A stretch of 6,816 nt of DNA from Thermoplasmata archaeon. Lineage in GTDB: Archaea > Thermoplasmatota > Thermoplasmata > Thermoplasmatales > Thermoplasmataceae. The stretch lies in assembly GCA_021835185.1 (NCBI GenBank), contig JAKBQO010000079.1, positions 1 through 6,816 on the forward strand, in the 5' to 3' direction. The notes under the pieces are model-generated. The model was not told where the DNA came from. It did no database searches and saw only the letters and a program-made list of their open reading frames with translations. Below are positions 5,944 through 6,816 of the stretch, piece after piece. Both the position numbers and the translations under genes were made by a program. How positions within the stretch are numbered: position 1 is the stretch's first letter; every line of letters starts with the position of its first letter.

Positions 5944-6816
5944 ATGGAAAACTCTAATACTATGAAACACAATATAATAAAACGAAAACCAAGGCTTAAA
6001 AAAGACCTGACATTTAATCAAATGCTTATGGTTGGCCTGGTAGGTGCATTTGGTAACGGAGCATTATTTGGAACAGTTGCTATGATAACTATCGCAGGCC
6101 CCGAAGCTATTCTTGCTTTTATACTGGGTGCTGCTATATATTCCCTGATAGGATTGACATACATGGAACTTGGAGTTACCTACCCGGAGGCAGGTGGCCC
6201 AACGAGATATTCCATTTATACACATGGGCGATGGACAAACATCATAAATGCAATGTCCGATATTATCTGGTACCTGTTTATACCGCCGGTTGAAGTAATC
6301 TCCATAATAGCAGGTATAAATTATTTTGACCCCATATTCCTGACTGCAAGCGGGGCTCCTACATATATTGGCGTTGCACTGGGACTTGCACTTATGCTCG
6401 GGTTAATTCCATTTAACTATTATGGTATAAAGCAATTCGGAAAATCTTCACTATATACAGGTGCTGTTAAAATATTCTTCTACCTGTCAATGTCCCTTGG
6501 ACTGGTATTCTTTGCCTTTGATTATGCGAATTTCTATAAATATGGCTTTGCCCCATACGGGGTTGCTATTCCTCTATTCTCTATAATGCCCTACGCCATG
6601 TATGATTTCGGAGCTATACGGGTGATACCTGACCTTGCTGAGGAAACAAACAACAGAAGCAAAATGCCAAGGGCAATAGGTATGGTTCTATTATTTGAAA
6701 CATTAATATACATAAGTGTAGCCTTTGCTATTACAATGGGGACAAACTGGTCCCTGATAGGCGTAATACCCGGAAACTTCCTGGGCGTGCAGGCAGCTTT
6801 CCATGGAAATAATCCA
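5944..6816 (+). CDS. APC superfamily amino acid permease (3' end beyond window)
   Basis: The first 291 residues of a second transporter of the amino acid-polyamine-organocation superfamily; the frame is still open at the window end. A basic cytoplasmic N-terminus (KRKPRLKKD, 13-21) leads into TM1 at about 27-50, with further hydrophobic segments near 54-72, 103-125, 139-158, 171-192, 207-222 and 243-265. Family motifs: MELGVTYPEAGGPTRYS (74-90) after TM2, and DLAEETNNRSKMPRAI (230-245) after TM6, both typical of amino acid permeases. It differs clearly from the permease at 814: that protein lacks the YPEAGGP motif, so the two are not recent duplicates. The substrate is unknown. About 150-200 further residues would be expected. 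The start is chosen from the TATA spacing and the lack of any better upstream start. Its upstream region contains the palindrome at 5803-5817, which may regulate it. Confidence 0.9.
   Translation, partial: MENSNTMKHNIIKRKPRLKKDLTFNQMLMVGLVGAFGNGALFGTVAMITIAGPEAILAFILGAAIYSLIGLTYMELGVTYPEAGGPTRYSIYTHGRWTNIINAMSDIIWYLFIPPVEVISIIAGINYFDPIFLTASGAPTYIGVALGLALMLGLIPFNYYGIKQFGKSSLYTGAVKIFFYLSMSLGLVFFAFDYANFYKYGFAPYGVAIPLFSIMPYAMYDFGAIRVIPDLAEETNNRSKMPRAIGMVLLFETLIYISVAFAITMGTNWSLIGVIPGNFLGVQAAFHGNNP

Noticed and set aside
1..6816. CRISPR array, tRNA, rRNA, riboswitch or novel multi-gene system
   Set aside because: No regularly spaced repeats, cloverleaf or conserved rRNA segments were seen by eye, and all intact genes belong to familiar families.

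Overview
The window looks like chromosomal DNA of an acidophilic archaeon of the Thermoplasmatales type (Ferroplasma, Acidiplasma or a relative). That placement is inferred from three things: AT-rich DNA, archaeal TATA boxes sitting about 25-28 bases before start codons with almost no leader, and the mix of genes. No rRNA or other firm taxonomic marker is present.

Layout. Positions 1-813 hold no intact gene. The first ~260 bases are distinctly richer in G+C (about 48% over 61-240) and carry what looks like the frameshifted 3' end of a TnpB gene on the minus strand, with decayed hairpins of the kind found at IS200/IS605 ends. A second relic (416-571, plus strand) resembles part of a small transposase. 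From 814 the window is intact and compact. It contains a complete APC-family amino acid/amine permease (814-2244, +). Tail to tail with it, only 7 bases away, is a two-gene minus-strand operon of an iron-type alcohol dehydrogenase (3751-4995) followed by an aldehyde dehydrogenase (2252-3745). Divergent from that operon is a family I inorganic pyrophosphatase (5139-5645, +). After a ~300-base AT-rich spacer comes a second APC permease (5944 onward, +), cut off by the window end.

How the genes may work together. The dehydrogenase pair could oxidise an alcohol to an aldehyde and then to an acid, or handle aldehydes produced in amino acid or amine breakdown. The C-terminal region of the aldehyde dehydrogenase resembles 4-aminobutyraldehyde dehydrogenase (PatD/YdcW), and APC permeases flank the block. 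This makes an amine or amino acid catabolic role attractive but unproven, since no aminotransferase or amine oxidase is visible. The pyrophosphatase is housekeeping.

The most unusual signal is in the alcohol dehydrogenase: the position where the family normally has a metal-binding histidine appears to be serine (Ser276). I see no CRISPR array, no tRNA or rRNA, and no clear multi-gene defence or otherwise unknown system.
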